Assembly: GCF_013201705.1 (NCBI RefSeq)
Contig: NZ_CP053837.1
Coordinates: 496,001 to 560,000 of the forward strand
Source of the DNA: Aliarcobacter faecis
Lineage (GTDB): Bacteria; Campylobacterota; Campylobacteria; Campylobacterales; Arcobacteraceae
Length of the DNA: 64,000 bases
Reading direction: 5' to 3'
Shown: positions 29,639 through 38,589 of the stretch, piece by piece
How positions within the stretch are numbered: the first letter of the stretch is position 1
How the letters are laid out: every line of letters begins with the position of its first letter
Translations under genes and position numbers: made by a program
The notes under the pieces: generated by a model
What the model saw: only the letters and a program-made list of their open reading frames with translations
What the model was told of the DNA's origin: nothing
Databases searched by the model: none

Positions 29639-30379
29639 TTGAAAAAATTAGTTGCATATATTACAACATCATTTCCAAACAACGATTTTACGATTGATTT
29701 AGCATATAATTTAAAGGAGAGTGGAGTTGATACTTTGGAGTTAGGAATTCCCTTTTCTGATCCAGTTGCAGATGGACCAATTATAGAAAAAGCTAATTTA
29801 AAAGCATTAGAAAATGGTTTTAAATTAAAAGATTTATTTGAAATATCTTCTAAAATAGGAAAAGATATTGATACTCTTTGGATGGGGTATATGAATCCTT
29901 TTTATCACTATGGAGTTGAAGAGTTTTTGAAAAAGGCAGATGAATTTAATATAGCTGGAACTATAATTCCTGATTTACCTTTTGAAATGGCACAAAAATA
30001 TGAACCACTATTTAAAAAATATAGTAAAACAAATATAACTTTTGTAGCTCCAACAACACCAAAAGAACGAATAAAAATGATTGTAGAAAACTCACAAAAA
30101 TTTATTTATATGGTTGCTTATGCTGGAATAACAGGAAGTGGAAGAAGTGAAGATTTAAGTGATATTATAAAAAATGTACGAGAGTTTACAAAAACTCCAC
30201 TATATATTGGTTTTGGAGTAGATGAAAAAACTTGTAAAGATAAAGCAAAAGATGTAGATGGAGTGATTGTAGGAAGTGCCTTTGTAAAATATCTATTAGA
30301 CGATAGTTTAAGTAATGGTGAAAAAATTAAAAAAATTTCAAATTTAGCTTTAGAAATTAAAAATAAGATAAACGAATAG
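29639..30379 (+). CDS. trpA: tryptophan synthase alpha subunit
   Basis: 246 residues. LELGIPFSDPVADGPIIEKA contains the catalytic glutamate and aspartate; MGYMNPFYHYG, PDLPFEMA, and GVIVGSAFVK complete the barrel. It cleaves indole-3-glycerol phosphate and passes indole to TrpB. No other trp gene is in the window. Start TTG with AGGA nine bases before. The bpt-type gene begins at the base after its stop. Confidence 0.95.
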   Translation: MKKLVAYITTSFPNNDFTIDLAYNLKESGVDTLELGIPFSDPVADGPIIEKANLKALENGFKLKDLFEISSKIGKDIDTLWMGYMNPFYHYGVEEFLKKADEFNIAGTIIPDLPFEMAQKYEPLFKKYSKTNITFVAPTTPKERIKMIVENSQKFIYMVAYAGITGSGRSEDLSDIIKNVREFTKTPLYIGFGVDEKTCKDKAKDVDGVIVGSAFVKYLLDDSLSNGEKIKKISNLALEIKNKINE

Positions 30380-31117
30380 ATGCATATTTTAAATCAAGAT
30401 TTAGAATTTTTTGAAGAAAACCGTACTTGTTCATATTTTAAGAATGAGATATCAGATATGAGATATCGGTATTTAAATCATTGTAATATTGAAGATTACC
30501 AAAAAAAACTTGAACGAGGTTGGAGAAGATTTGGTAAGGTACACTTTGTTCCAGAGTGTAGAAATTGTACAAAATGTATATCTATGAGAATTGATGTGAA
30601 AAATTTTGAGTTTTCAAAATCACAAAAAAGAGTTTTGTCAAAAAACAAAGATACCAAATTATATATAAGACCACCAACAGTTACTAAAGAGCATATAGAA
30701 CTTTATGATAAATATCATAGTTTTATGCATGATAAAAAATTATGGCCTTATAACCCAATTGATATTGATGATTATGTTAAATCTTATGTTGATGGTAATG
30801 TTAAATTTGCAAAAGAGTTTTTGTATATGCGGGATAATAGATTAATTGGAGTTGCATTAGTTGATATTTTACCAGAATCTATCTCTGCTATATACTGTTT
30901 TTATGACCATGAATATGATTATTTATCAATTGGAAAATACTCTATATTAGCCCAAATAAAAATAGCAAAAGAGTTAAATATTCCTTATATTTATTTGGGA
31001 TATTGGATAGATAAACATCATTCAATGGGATATAAAGAGGAGTATAAACCTTTTGAAATATTGAAGAATAGGGCATCTTTAAATGAAGAGCCTATTTGGG
31101 AAAAATATAAACATTAA
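30380..31117 (+). CDS. bpt: aspartate/glutamate leucyltransferase (N-end rule)
   Basis: 245 residues. The Bpt/ATE fold is marked by CSYF near the N terminus, GWRRFGKVHFVPECRNCTKCISMRI and the C-terminal YIYLGYWI. Bpt adds leucine to proteins with N-terminal Asp or Glu, sending them to ClpS/ClpAP. The paired cysteines CRNC/C match the family. Directly behind trpA, so co-transcribed. Confidence 0.9.
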   Translation: MHILNQDLEFFEENRTCSYFKNEISDMRYRYLNHCNIEDYQKKLERGWRRFGKVHFVPECRNCTKCISMRIDVKNFEFSKSQKRVLSKNKDTKLYIRPPTVTKEHIELYDKYHSFMHDKKLWPYNPIDIDDYVKSYVDGNVKFAKEFLYMRDNRLIGVALVDILPESISAIYCFYDHEYDYLSIGKYSILAQIKIAKELNIPYIYLGYWIDKHHSMGYKEEYKPFEILKNRASLNEEPIWEKYKH

Positions 31118-31203
31118 TATAAATCTATTTTTATATTTTATATTTTTTATATAATAAAATATAATTTTTGAATAAAATTGTAAAAAAATAATTAGGAAGA
31201 AAA

Positions 31204-31569
31204 ATGTTAAAATATCTGTTTATAATGCTAATTGCAACAAGCCTTTTTTCTCTTGATAATCAAGCTGAACAGAAGATAACGGAAGATTATATAAGTTATA
31301 GTCCAAAAGTTGAATGTTTAGTTTTGGAAGATGAAAACTCTATTTTATGTAAATTTGAGGTAATAATTGATCCCCAAGAGGATCAAACTATCTCTTTAAA
31401 ATGGGTAAATCCAAATGATGAAATATCAAGAACTAGAGATATTGTAATACCAGCAGGGGATAGTTCAGCTTATGATTTTAGATATTTAGATGGAAGAGAA
31501 AAAGGTATTTGGAATTTTAAAATAATTTATAAAGATAAAGAGTATACAAATAGTTTTGAAATAAAGTAG
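31204..31569 (+). CDS. small secreted protein of unknown function
   Basis: 121 residues. An N-terminal signal peptide (LFIMLIATSLFS, cleavage near residue 19) is followed by a beta-rich domain (ISLKWVNPNDEISRTRDIVIPAGDSS) with two cysteines that may pair. AGGAAG precedes ATG. No family recognised; a periplasmic Ig-like fold is possible. Confidence 0.65.
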   Translation: MLKYLFIMLIATSLFSLDNQAEQKITEDYISYSPKVECLVLEDENSILCKFEVIIDPQEDQTISLKWVNPNDEISRTRDIVIPAGDSSAYDFRYLDGREKGIWNFKIIYKDKEYTNSFEIK

Positions 31570-31592
31570 TTCTATAAAGATAGAACTACTTT
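31563..31592. terminator. bidirectional terminator
   Basis: AAAGTAGTTCTA and TAGAACTACTTT enclose TAAAGA; the stem overlaps the stop codons of both converging genes. Confidence 0.8.
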
Positions 31593-33482
31593 TGAAATAT
31601 GATAAACAATAAATGACATAATCCACGCACTAGTAGTTGTAAATATAAATAGATATGCTAAATATTTCCACCCTCCAGCTTCTCTTACAAATACCATAGA
31701 TGCCGCTAAACAAGGGATATAAATCATCACAAAAACAATAAATGCAATTGCAGATTCTTTAGGAATATTATTTTTGATATTCTCTATTAAAGTAGAAGAG
31801 TTTTCATCATTGTCTTCTCCCAATCCATATAAAATTGCAAGAGTTGAAACCACAATTTCTTTTGCTGCAAGTCCTGTTTCTAAAGCAACTGCCATTTTCC
31901 AATCAAATCCTAATGGAGCAAAAAATGGTTCACTAACTTTCCCTAGTTTCCCTAAATAAGAGTTTTCAAGATTATATAAGCTTAATTCATTTTCTAAGTT
32001 GGCTTTATCTTCATCATTTATAGCTAATTCAATTTTTTGGTTAAACTCCTCTTCAATATCAGGATACTTTGGATAGTTACTCATAAACCAGATTAATACT
32101 GAAGCAGCAAGGATAAAAGTTCCAGCTTTTTTTAGATACATTAAAGCTTTAAGTGTAACAGCATTATATATTAGTTTTGTTGATGGAAGTCTATATTTTG
32201 GCATCTCCATAACAAAAGGTTCATCTTGACCTTTGAAAATTACAACTCTTAATATTTTTGCAGCAAATAGCCCTAAAATAGCACCACTAATATAGATTAA
32301 AAATAGGATATTTCCAGCATTTTGTTGCTCAAAAAATGCTCCAACAAAAAGTACATATATAGGAAGTCTGGCTCCACAAGACATAAACCCAATAATAAAT
32401 AGTGTTAATAATCTATCTCTATCATTTTTTAGAGTTCTTGCAGCCATATAAGCTGGAACTGAACAACCAAATCCTGTAACTAATGGGATAAATGATTTTC
32501 CATGAAGTCCAAATTTGTGTAAAATACCATCAAGCAAAAAAGCAACTCTACTCATATAACCAGTCGATTCTAGTAGAGCTATTCCAAAAAATAGTATTAT
32601 AATATTTGGTAGAAATAGAATAACAGCACCAACTCCAGCTATTATTCCATCACCTAATAGTGAAGATAGTTGGTTTTCACCTAGAGTTTGTTTTACTAGA
32701 TCTATTAAACTTGCAAATCCACTATCAATATAATCCATAGGAATTTCACCTAAAGTAAATGTTAGTTGAAATAGTCCCCACATTAAAAATAAAAAAATTG
32801 GAAGACCAAGAAACTTATTCATTAAAATAGAGTCTATCTTTTCTGTAGTTGTCTTTTTTGTTTGCTTTTTTATACTCATACACTCTTTTGCTATTTTACT
32901 TACAAAATTAAATCTTTGAGTTAAAATTTCGTCATTATTTGGTTTAGAGTTTGAGAAAAATTGTTTATATGGTTCTTGAACATTTATATAAGTATTTATA
33001 ATCTCATCTAAAAGTTTAGATATACCATCTTTTTTTGCTGCACTTGTTTTAATACAGGGTTTATTAAGATAAGTTGAAAGTTTTTTTTCATCTATTAATA
33101 TATTCTCTTTTTGTGCTTCATCATCCATATTTAAGGCTATTATCATTTTCTTATTTAAAGTTAATAGTTCACTTGTAAGAAGAAGATTTCTTTGTAGATT
33201 TGTTGAATCAATAACATTTAAAATAATGTCATATTTCTCTTTATTTAAAAAGTTTTTTACAATTTTTTCTTCTATTGAGTAGTTTGTAAGTGAATAAGTT
33301 CCTGGTAAATCTACAATTTCAATATTGTAATTTTTATATGTAAATTTTACCTCTTTTTTTTCGACTGTAACACCTGAAAAGTTTCCAACTTTTAATTTAG
33401 AGTTAGAAATAGAGTTAATAAGCATAGACTTACCAACATTTGGTTGTCCTACAAGAGCAATCCTTATAGTTTGATTATTCAT
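31572..33482 (-). CDS. feoB: ferrous iron transporter FeoB
   Basis: 636 residues. Residues 1-~165 are a G domain: GQPNVGKSMLIN (G1), DLPGTYSL (G3), NMDD (G4). The rest holds the membrane pore with GFGCSVPAYMAARTL and SCGARLPIY (Gate motifs). It imports Fe2+ across the inner membrane. Slightly shorter than the E. coli protein, normal for Campylobacterota. Overlaps feoA by eight bases. Confidence 0.96.
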   Translation of the reverse strand: MNNQTIRIALVGQPNVGKSMLINSISNSKLKVGNFSGVTVEKKEVKFTYKNYNIEIVDLPGTYSLTNYSIEEKIVKNFLNKEKYDIILNVIDSTNLQRNLLLTSELLTLNKKMIIALNMDDEAQKENILIDEKKLSTYLNKPCIKTSAAKKDGISKLLDEIINTYINVQEPYKQFFSNSKPNNDEILTQRFNFVSKIAKECMSIKKQTKKTTTEKIDSILMNKFLGLPIFLFLMWGLFQLTFTLGEIPMDYIDSGFASLIDLVKQTLGENQLSSLLGDGIIAGVGAVILFLPNIIILFFGIALLESTGYMSRVAFLLDGILHKFGLHGKSFIPLVTGFGCSVPAYMAARTLKNDRDRLLTLFIIGFMSCGARLPIYVLFVGAFFEQQNAGNILFLIYISGAILGLFAAKILRVVIFKGQDEPFVMEMPKYRLPSTKLIYNAVTLKALMYLKKAGTFILAASVLIWFMSNYPKYPDIEEEFNQKIELAINDEDKANLENELSLYNLENSYLGKLGKVSEPFFAPLGFDWKMAVALETGLAAKEIVVSTLAILYGLGEDNDENSSTLIENIKNNIPKESAIAFIVFVMIYIPCLAASMVFVREAGGWKYLAYLFIFTTTSAWIMSFIVYHISKVVLSL

Positions 33483-33699
33483 GAGATACCTTTATTTTTG
33501 AAGCTTCAGAATCTCTTAACGCAATTTTTGATTGATTTACTTTTATTTCAATAGTTTTTTTTGCCATTGATTTAGCAGTTACACAAATAGTTGAACCTTT
33601 TATAATTCCAAAAGAATAAAGCCTATTTCTTAGTACATCATCACAGATAATATCTGTAATTTTAGCTGGTTTGTCTGTAATTAAATCATTTATACTCAT
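33475..33699 (-). CDS. feoA: FeoA-domain iron transport protein
   Basis: 74 residues, SH3-like FeoA fold (LRNRLYSFGIIKGSTICV, EIKVNQSKIALRDSEASKIKV). It assists FeoB. First gene of feoAB, 20 bases downstream of a Fur-box-like palindrome. Confidence 0.88.
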   Translation of the reverse strand: MSINDLITDKPAKITDIICDDVLRNRLYSFGIIKGSTICVTAKSMAKKTIEIKVNQSKIALRDSEASKIKVSHE

Positions 33700-33718
33700 A
33701 ATGCAACCTTTTAAATAT

Positions 33719-33733
33719 CAATAATGATTATTG
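33719..33733. promoter_or_regulatory. Fur-box-like palindrome between feoA and fur
   Basis: CAATAATGATTATTG is a perfect 7-1-7 inverted repeat of Fur-box composition, 20 bases before the feoA start on the minus strand and in the shared region with fur. Iron-dependent repression of feoAB is expected. Confidence 0.7.
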
Positions 33734-33846
33734 TAAATTAACTTTGTTTAAATTCTCTTAAGATAAGTCAATAAAGCCAATTAAAATTTGAATTTTTTAC
33801 AAACTTTAGATATACTAAACTGATTATTTTTTAAAAGGTGTATTTA

Positions 33847-34290
33847 ATGATAGATAATTACGATGAAATAATAGAAGAGTTAAAGAAAATAGTTAAGCAA
33901 AAAGGGCTTAAATATACAGAACAAAGAGAGATAGTTCTTAGTATTTTACTTCATGCTAATGGACATTTAACAGCTGAAGAGATCTATAATCAGATAAAAA
34001 AAGATTATCCAGGATCAAATGTTGGAATTGCTACAGTTTACAGAGCATTAAATTTCTTAGAAGAAGTTGATTTAATTGCTTCAATAAATTTTGGAACTGA
34101 TAGTAAAAAATATGAAAGCAATACTAAATCTCACCATGATCACTTAATTTGTACAGATTGTGGAAAAATAGTAGAGTTTGTAGATGAAGAAATTGAGAAA
34201 AGACAAGAAAAAATTGCAAAAGTAAATAAGTTTAAAATAACTGATCACTCAATGCAATTATATGGTATTTGTGAATCTTGCCAAAAATAA
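33847..34290 (+). CDS. fur: ferric uptake regulator Fur
   Basis: About 147 residues. Winged helix (YTEQREIVLSILL, GIATVYRALNFLEE) and metal sites HHDHLICTDCG and ICESC, as in Fur. I use ATG 33847 with AAAAGG upstream; GTG 33838 is an in-frame alternative. It represses iron genes when Fe2+ is ample, probably feoAB and the operon at 34.3-35.9 kb. PerR is a less likely alternative because feoAB is divergent. Confidence 0.88.
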   Translation: MIDNYDEIIEELKKIVKQKGLKYTEQREIVLSILLHANGHLTAEEIYNQIKKDYPGSNVGIATVYRALNFLEEVDLIASINFGTDSKKYESNTKSHHDHLICTDCGKIVEFVDEEIEKRQEKIAKVNKFKITDHSMQLYGICESCQK

Positions 34291-34314
34291 GTAGTATTTT
34301 ATACTACTTATTTT
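34285..34314. terminator. bidirectional terminator between fur and flavodoxin
   Basis: AAATAAGTAGTAT, loop TTT, ATACTACTTATTT, with T runs in both directions. Confidence 0.85.
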
Positions 34315-34810
34315 ATAAAATTTCTGATTTTATATCATTTATCCAATCATCAATTCTTTTGTCTGTTAAATCACTTTGATTATCTTCATCTATTACTAAA
34401 CCAACAAATTTATCATCTATTTGAGCTTTTGAGTAGTCATGATAGTAACCTTCTGTTGATGTAAAACCAACAATTTTTGCATCTGTTGTTTTTAAATGAT
34501 CATAAATAATCCCTATTGCATTTGAGAATTCATCACAATAACTTTCTTGATCACCTAATCCAAAAAGTGCTATTGTTTTATTTGAAAGATTAAGCTCTTG
34601 AAAATCATCCCAAGCACTTTCCCAATCATCATTTAACTCTCCATCTCCCCAAGTTGAAGCACCTAAAATAATCTTATCATAATCATTTATTTTACTTATT
34701 TTTGTTTTGTCAAGATTATAAATATCTATTTCACCTAATTTTTTAGCTATTTTTTTAGCTATATATTCACAATTTCCAGTATTGCTTCCAAAAAATATTG
34801 CTGTTGCCAT
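34313..34810 (-). CDS. fldA: flavodoxin
   Basis: 165 residues. FMN phosphate loop GSNTGNCEYIA at residues ~8-18, ASTWGDGELNDDWES and GLGDQESYCDEF are long-chain flavodoxin marks. It carries electrons in place of ferredoxin, which fits iron limitation. Last gene of an operon headed by a Fur-box-like site. Confidence 0.95.
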   Translation of the reverse strand: MATAIFFGSNTGNCEYIAKKIAKKLGEIDIYNLDKTKISKINDYDKIILGASTWGDGELNDDWESAWDDFQELNLSNKTIALFGLGDQESYCDEFSNAIGIIYDHLKTTDAKIVGFTSTEGYYHDYSKAQIDDKFVGLVIDEDNQSDLTDKRIDDWINDIKSEIL

Positions 34811-34825
34811 TTTATTTATCCTTTT

Positions 34826-35581
34826 TTAATTTTTTATAATTGATCTAAAAGAGTACGGTATTGCTTTTATTTGGTACTCTCTATGTTTTAACTCATCTAC
34901 ATAAACTGGTATATGTTTTGTAAATTGGTCATTTTTAGGGTAAGCTAAATATATTTGATAAAATTCACCCTTTTTTATAGATTTTATTGCATTATCTAAT
35001 TCATTTTTTATATTTGGACTATTTGCTTCTATATGTTTCCAAAATGTATAAATTTTAACTCTTATAGAGTTATCTGTTTTTATGCAAATAGAGTCTCCTA
35101 AATCAATAACTCTTTTTTTACCATGAAGTCTCTTTATTTTATCTAAAACAAATTCATGAAATAGTATATTTTTATCAATTAGCAACTGAAAACTATTTTG
35201 TATAAAACAAATAGATATCAATTTTGCGACAGGAATTAAACTATTTGAAGAGATATAACTATTTTTACCTCTACTTAGATAGTTATTTATTATCTTTGTA
35301 GAGTTAATACACAGATTAAACTTCATACTTGTCTCTTTTTTAGTTTTTATAAAACTTACTGGTAACATATTTTTTATTTTATATGAAAAAGCCTCTTTTA
35401 AAGGTATTGTTGATAATGTTTTTTGCTCATATTTTGAGAAGTTACAGTAAGATTTCAAAATATAATTACTAAGATATAAAAATAGTTGTCTTAATCTATA
35501 TTTTGAGTTAAATTGATCGAAATCTTTTGGTAAATACTCTATATTATTTGAAAATCCTATAAAGTCATTTTCTATTAACAT
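34826..35581 (-). CDS. unknown protein in the Fur-linked flavodoxin operon
   Basis: 251 residues, no recognised domain, signal peptide or membrane segment. Lysine-, serine- and asparagine-rich, with several scattered cysteines (SYCNF, LCINS, ICIK). It lies between a DUF2325 protein (one-base overlap of start and stop) and flavodoxin, 15 bases from the latter, so it should share iron control. Function unknown. Confidence 0.6.
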   Translation of the reverse strand: MLIENDFIGFSNNIEYLPKDFDQFNSKYRLRQLFLYLSNYILKSYCNFSKYEQKTLSTIPLKEAFSYKIKNMLPVSFIKTKKETSMKFNLCINSTKIINNYLSRGKNSYISSNSLIPVAKLISICFIQNSFQLLIDKNILFHEFVLDKIKRLHGKKRVIDLGDSICIKTDNSIRVKIYTFWKHIEANSPNIKNELDNAIKSIKKGEFYQIYLAYPKNDQFTKHIPVYVDELKHREYQIKAIPYSFRSIIKN

Positions 35582-35916
35582 TAGTTTAGTTCCTTGTTAC
35601 TACAATTTGCATAACATTGACTACAATCTTTTATTCCCATAATTTTTACATACTCATCATAGACACAAGATATTGATCTTTTTGCACATATGAATGGAAT
35701 ATTTCTTTTTTTTGCTTCATTTTTATATTTAAGCATAGTATTATGATTTAAAAAAGATGTAAGCATAACTATACAATTAGTATCTTGTGGAACTTTTTTC
35801 TTTGGAGCAGAAGATTTTTTTCTTGCATCCCAATGATTTATGGTTTTTGCACCTAAATCTGTTAGCATTGATGCGATTTGTGATATTTGGTCACCGCCAA
35901 TAATTAAAACACTCAT
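35581..35916 (-). CDS. DUF2325 protein with C-terminal cysteine motif
   Basis: 111 residues. VLIIGGDQISQIASMLTDLGAKTINHW and NCIVMLTSFLNHNTMLKYKNEAKKRNIPFI fit the DUF2325 Rossmann-like family; the C terminus adds CSQCYANC, a likely metal- or cluster-binding motif. First gene of the operon and preceded by a Fur-box-like site. Role unknown; the context suggests iron stress. Confidence 0.75.
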   Translation of the reverse strand: MSVLIIGGDQISQIASMLTDLGAKTINHWDARKKSSAPKKKVPQDTNCIVMLTSFLNHNTMLKYKNEAKKRNIPFICAKRSISCVYDEYVKIMGIKDCSQCYANCSNKELN

Positions 35917-35932
35917 TTTTAACCTCTATAAT

Positions 35933-35951
35933 AATAATTGATATCATTATA
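35933..35951. promoter_or_regulatory. Fur-box-like site before the DUF2325-flavodoxin operon
   Basis: AATAATTGATATCATTATA matches 13 of 19 positions of the classical Fur consensus GATAATGATAATCATTATC and sits in the promoter region of the minus-strand operon, 17 bases from its start codon. Confidence 0.6.
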
Positions 35952-36054
35952 ATATAAAAGTAAACCTTAGATTCTAATTAAAATCTGATAATAAGTATCA
36001 ATATTTTTGAATTTTAATATTTTGAGAGGACAACTAGTAAAAACTAGCTGTCAT

Positions 36055-36552
36055 TTATACATCAATTTTTCTTAGTTTTTCAATAATTGATGCAATATCT
36101 TTTGAGTAGGCTCTAGCTTCTTTGCTGTTAAATTTAAATCCAGCATTATAACTTCCCCAAATTTTTGACCAGTCATTTTTATGAAATTTTTGCCAATATG
36201 CAAGTTCATCTATAGCATTTTTTGTAGCAAAACTAAAATCAGAAACTAATTTTGAAGCTAAAACATTTCTATTCCAAGTTGTATCTTTCATATTGTTTCT
36301 ATTTAGTGCAGATTTTATATTTATTTGATATAAACCAAAATCTTTTGTATCAAGATTTATCATATATTCACCAAGTTTTGATTCTTTAATTGCTATTGCC
36401 ATTAAAGTGTAACCAAGACCATGAACATCTCCCTCTTTTTTTATCTCTTTGAGAGTCTCTAGTTGCTCAGGTGTTAAATTTTTAATATCTATTTCAGATG
36501 CAAAGACATTAGAAATGAATAGTAAAATTAGTATAAATAACCTAAATTTCAA
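36055..36552 (-). CDS. secreted lytic-transglycosylase-like protein (SLT fold)
   Basis: 165 residues with a signal peptide (LFILILLFISNVFA). AIAIKESKLGEY carries the likely catalytic Glu, followed by DFGLYQIN and WGSYNAGF, the ES, GLMQ-like and NAG motifs of family 1 lytic transglycosylases. It would cleave peptidoglycan locally, as such single-domain enzymes do near secretion machines. No secretion cluster is adjacent. A hairpin without T run lies after the stop (about 36029-36054). Confidence 0.75.
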   Translation of the reverse strand: MKFRLFILILLFISNVFASEIDIKNLTPEQLETLKEIKKEGDVHGLGYTLMAIAIKESKLGEYMINLDTKDFGLYQINIKSALNRNNMKDTTWNRNVLASKLVSDFSFATKNAIDELAYWQKFHKNDWSKIWGSYNAGFKFNSKEARAYSKDIASIIEKLRKIDV

Positions 36553-36631
36553 TGCTTTTCTCCTTATTGAATTTTTAGAATAAGGTTGGATAGTATTTTA
36601 AAATTGTGAAATAATTGTAAAATCAAATTTT

Positions 36632-37348
36632 TTAACTTAATCCTATATCTATATATCTTCTCACTTTTATTATTTCATCTTTATCAAATTTTGCTTTTAT
36701 AATCTCTTTTTCATCATTTTTTACTATATTTCCAAAAGGAGCTATTATAGCACTTCCTTTTGCCATATTAGGATTTGCACTATTTGAAGCAACTACAAAA
36801 GCTTGATTAATTAGTGCTAAAGCTTTACTTATACTTTCATAGTGCTCTTTTCTTTTTATTCCCCACATAGCTGGATTTAATATAATATCAGCACCTTTTA
36901 TCTGTTCCCAAATAGTAGGAAATCTAAGTTCAAAACAGATTAAAGTTGCAATTTTTATACCATTTATCTCTACTATTTTTATATTCTTCTCTTTTGAAGG
37001 GGCAAAAAATTTATCTTCATCTCCTAAAGGAAAGAGTTTTATTTTATCTTGAGTATGAACAATATTTTTATTGGAAAAGATAAAAAGCCTATTATAAAAC
37101 TTTTCATCTTCTTCTATAATTGTAGTAAATGCTATGATTTTATCATCTGATAACTCTTTAATTTCGGCTATTACTTTTTGACTAAAAGTAGCGGCTTCTT
37201 GCATTCTATCATACGCAAAACCAACAAGGGCAAGTTCAGGAGCAAGGATTAAAGAGTTTTTTTCACAAGATATGATTAAATTTTTTAAATTTTCAAGATT
37301 TTTTTCAAAATTGGGACTTGTTTCTATTTGAAGTGAAATTAGATTCAT
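36632..37348 (-). CDS. carbon-nitrogen hydrolase (nitrilase superfamily)
   Basis: 238 residues. Catalytic Glu in LAPELAL, Lys in KIKLFPLGDE and Cys in TLICFELRFP form the nitrilase Glu-Lys-Cys triad. An amidase for small amides (omega-amidase-like) is most likely; substrate unknown. Overlaps the methyltransferase gene by four bases. Confidence 0.85.
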   Translation of the reverse strand: MNLISLQIETSPNFEKNLENLKNLIISCEKNSLILAPELALVGFAYDRMQEAATFSQKVIAEIKELSDDKIIAFTTIIEEDEKFYNRLFIFSNKNIVHTQDKIKLFPLGDEDKFFAPSKEKNIKIVEINGIKIATLICFELRFPTIWEQIKGADIILNPAMWGIKRKEHYESISKALALINQAFVVASNSANPNMAKGSAIIAPFGNIVKNDEKEIIKAKFDKDEIIKVRRYIDIGLS

Positions 37349-37869
37349 TTCTTTCCTTTTTTATTTTTTTCTAAATTTAGTAAAAACTCTTTTATCCAAA
37401 CTCCACCAGTATAACCACCAAGTTTTCCATCATTTGCTATAACTCTATGACAAGGAATAATAATACTAAAATTGTTTTTTCCATTTGCATTTGCAACAGC
37501 TCTGTAAGCTTTTTCATTTCCTATATTTTTTGCTTCCTCTTTATAGCTAATAGTTTTGCCATATGGAATTTTTTGTAAAACTTTCCAGCACTTTATTTGA
37601 AAAGGAGTTCCTATTAGTTTGAGTGGAATTGTAAAAATCTCTCTTTTTTTCTTAAAATACTCATCTAATTCTAATTTTAATCTATCAAATTTAGTACTAT
37701 CTTCTATAATATTTGAAGCTTTTAAAATCTTTTTTAAACTTTCTAGTTTTTTTTTGCAAAAATCTTTTTCATAAGGTATAAAAAGTATAAGTTCATTTTT
37801 AAAACTAGCTGTAAATATAGATAGTATAGGAGTTTGAATAATTGTTGTATAAATAGTGTTATCTTTCAT
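37345..37869 (-). CDS. ogt: methylated-DNA-protein-cysteine methyltransferase
   Basis: 174 residues. The active site IIPCHRVI and the helix-turn-helix segment IPYGKTISYKEEAKNIGNEKAYRAVANANGKN match Ogt/MGMT, which removes alkyl groups from O6-guanine. No Ada N-terminal domain. Coupled with the nitrilase-like gene. Confidence 0.93.
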   Translation of the reverse strand: MKDNTIYTTIIQTPILSIFTASFKNELILFIPYEKDFCKKKLESLKKILKASNIIEDSTKFDRLKLELDEYFKKKREIFTIPLKLIGTPFQIKCWKVLQKIPYGKTISYKEEAKNIGNEKAYRAVANANGKNNFSIIIPCHRVIANDGKLGGYTGGVWIKEFLLNLEKNKKGKK

Positions 37870-37911
37870 AGTAAAAATTTTAGCATAATCGTATATAAGA
37901 TATAATTTTAA

Positions 37912-38589
37912 ATGTTAAAAAAATATGAAAATATAAAAATTTTATATGTTGAAGATGATGATATAGCTAGAGAAAATGCAATAGAGTATTTAGAGAACTT
38001 TTTTACCCATATTTACGAAGCTTCAAATGCTGTAAGTGCTTTACAAATATATGAAAAATATAAACCAGATATTATAGTTACAGATATACAAATGCCAAAG
38101 ATAGATGGTTTAGAGTTTGTAAAAAGAGTTAGACAAAAAGATAAAAAAGTACAAGTTATTGTAATAACTGCATTTTGTCATCAAGAGTATTTACTAAAAG
38201 CAATTGAGCTACAACTTGTAAAATATTTAGTAAAACCAGTAAATGAAAAAGATTTTGAACAAGCTTTGTTTTTATGTATAAATGCCTTAGAAGAGGATAT
38301 TTCAAATATTGTAAAACTTGATGCAGAGTCATATTTTGATACTTTTAATAGAACTTTAGTCGTAAATAATCAAATCATAAAGTTAAGAGCAAAAGAGATT
38401 TTATTTTTAGAGCTTTTAATCAAAAATAAAAATAGATATGTAAGTTATGAAGAGATAGAGAGTTATATTTGGTTTGATAGTGTTATGACAAAAGATGCTT
38501 TAAAAACTTTGGTTAAAAATATAAAAATGAAGATAGCAAAAGATTTGATATTAAATCTTACAAATATTGGGTATAAAATTGGAATTTGA
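37912..38589 (+). CDS. response regulator with winged-helix domain
   Basis: 225 residues. Receiver (ILYVEDDDIARENA, phospho-acceptor in VTDIQMPKIDG, lysine in VKPVN) and a C-terminal winged helix (FNRTLVVNNQIIKLRAKEILFLELL ... NIGYKIG). It overlaps the histidine kinase gene that follows. Target genes unknown. Confidence 0.85.
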   Translation: MLKKYENIKILYVEDDDIARENAIEYLENFFTHIYEASNAVSALQIYEKYKPDIIVTDIQMPKIDGLEFVKRVRQKDKKVQVIVITAFCHQEYLLKAIELQLVKYLVKPVNEKDFEQALFLCINALEEDISNIVKLDAESYFDTFNRTLVVNNQIIKLRAKEILFLELLIKNKNRYVSYEEIESYIWFDSVMTKDALKTLVKNIKMKIAKDLILNLTNIGYKIGI

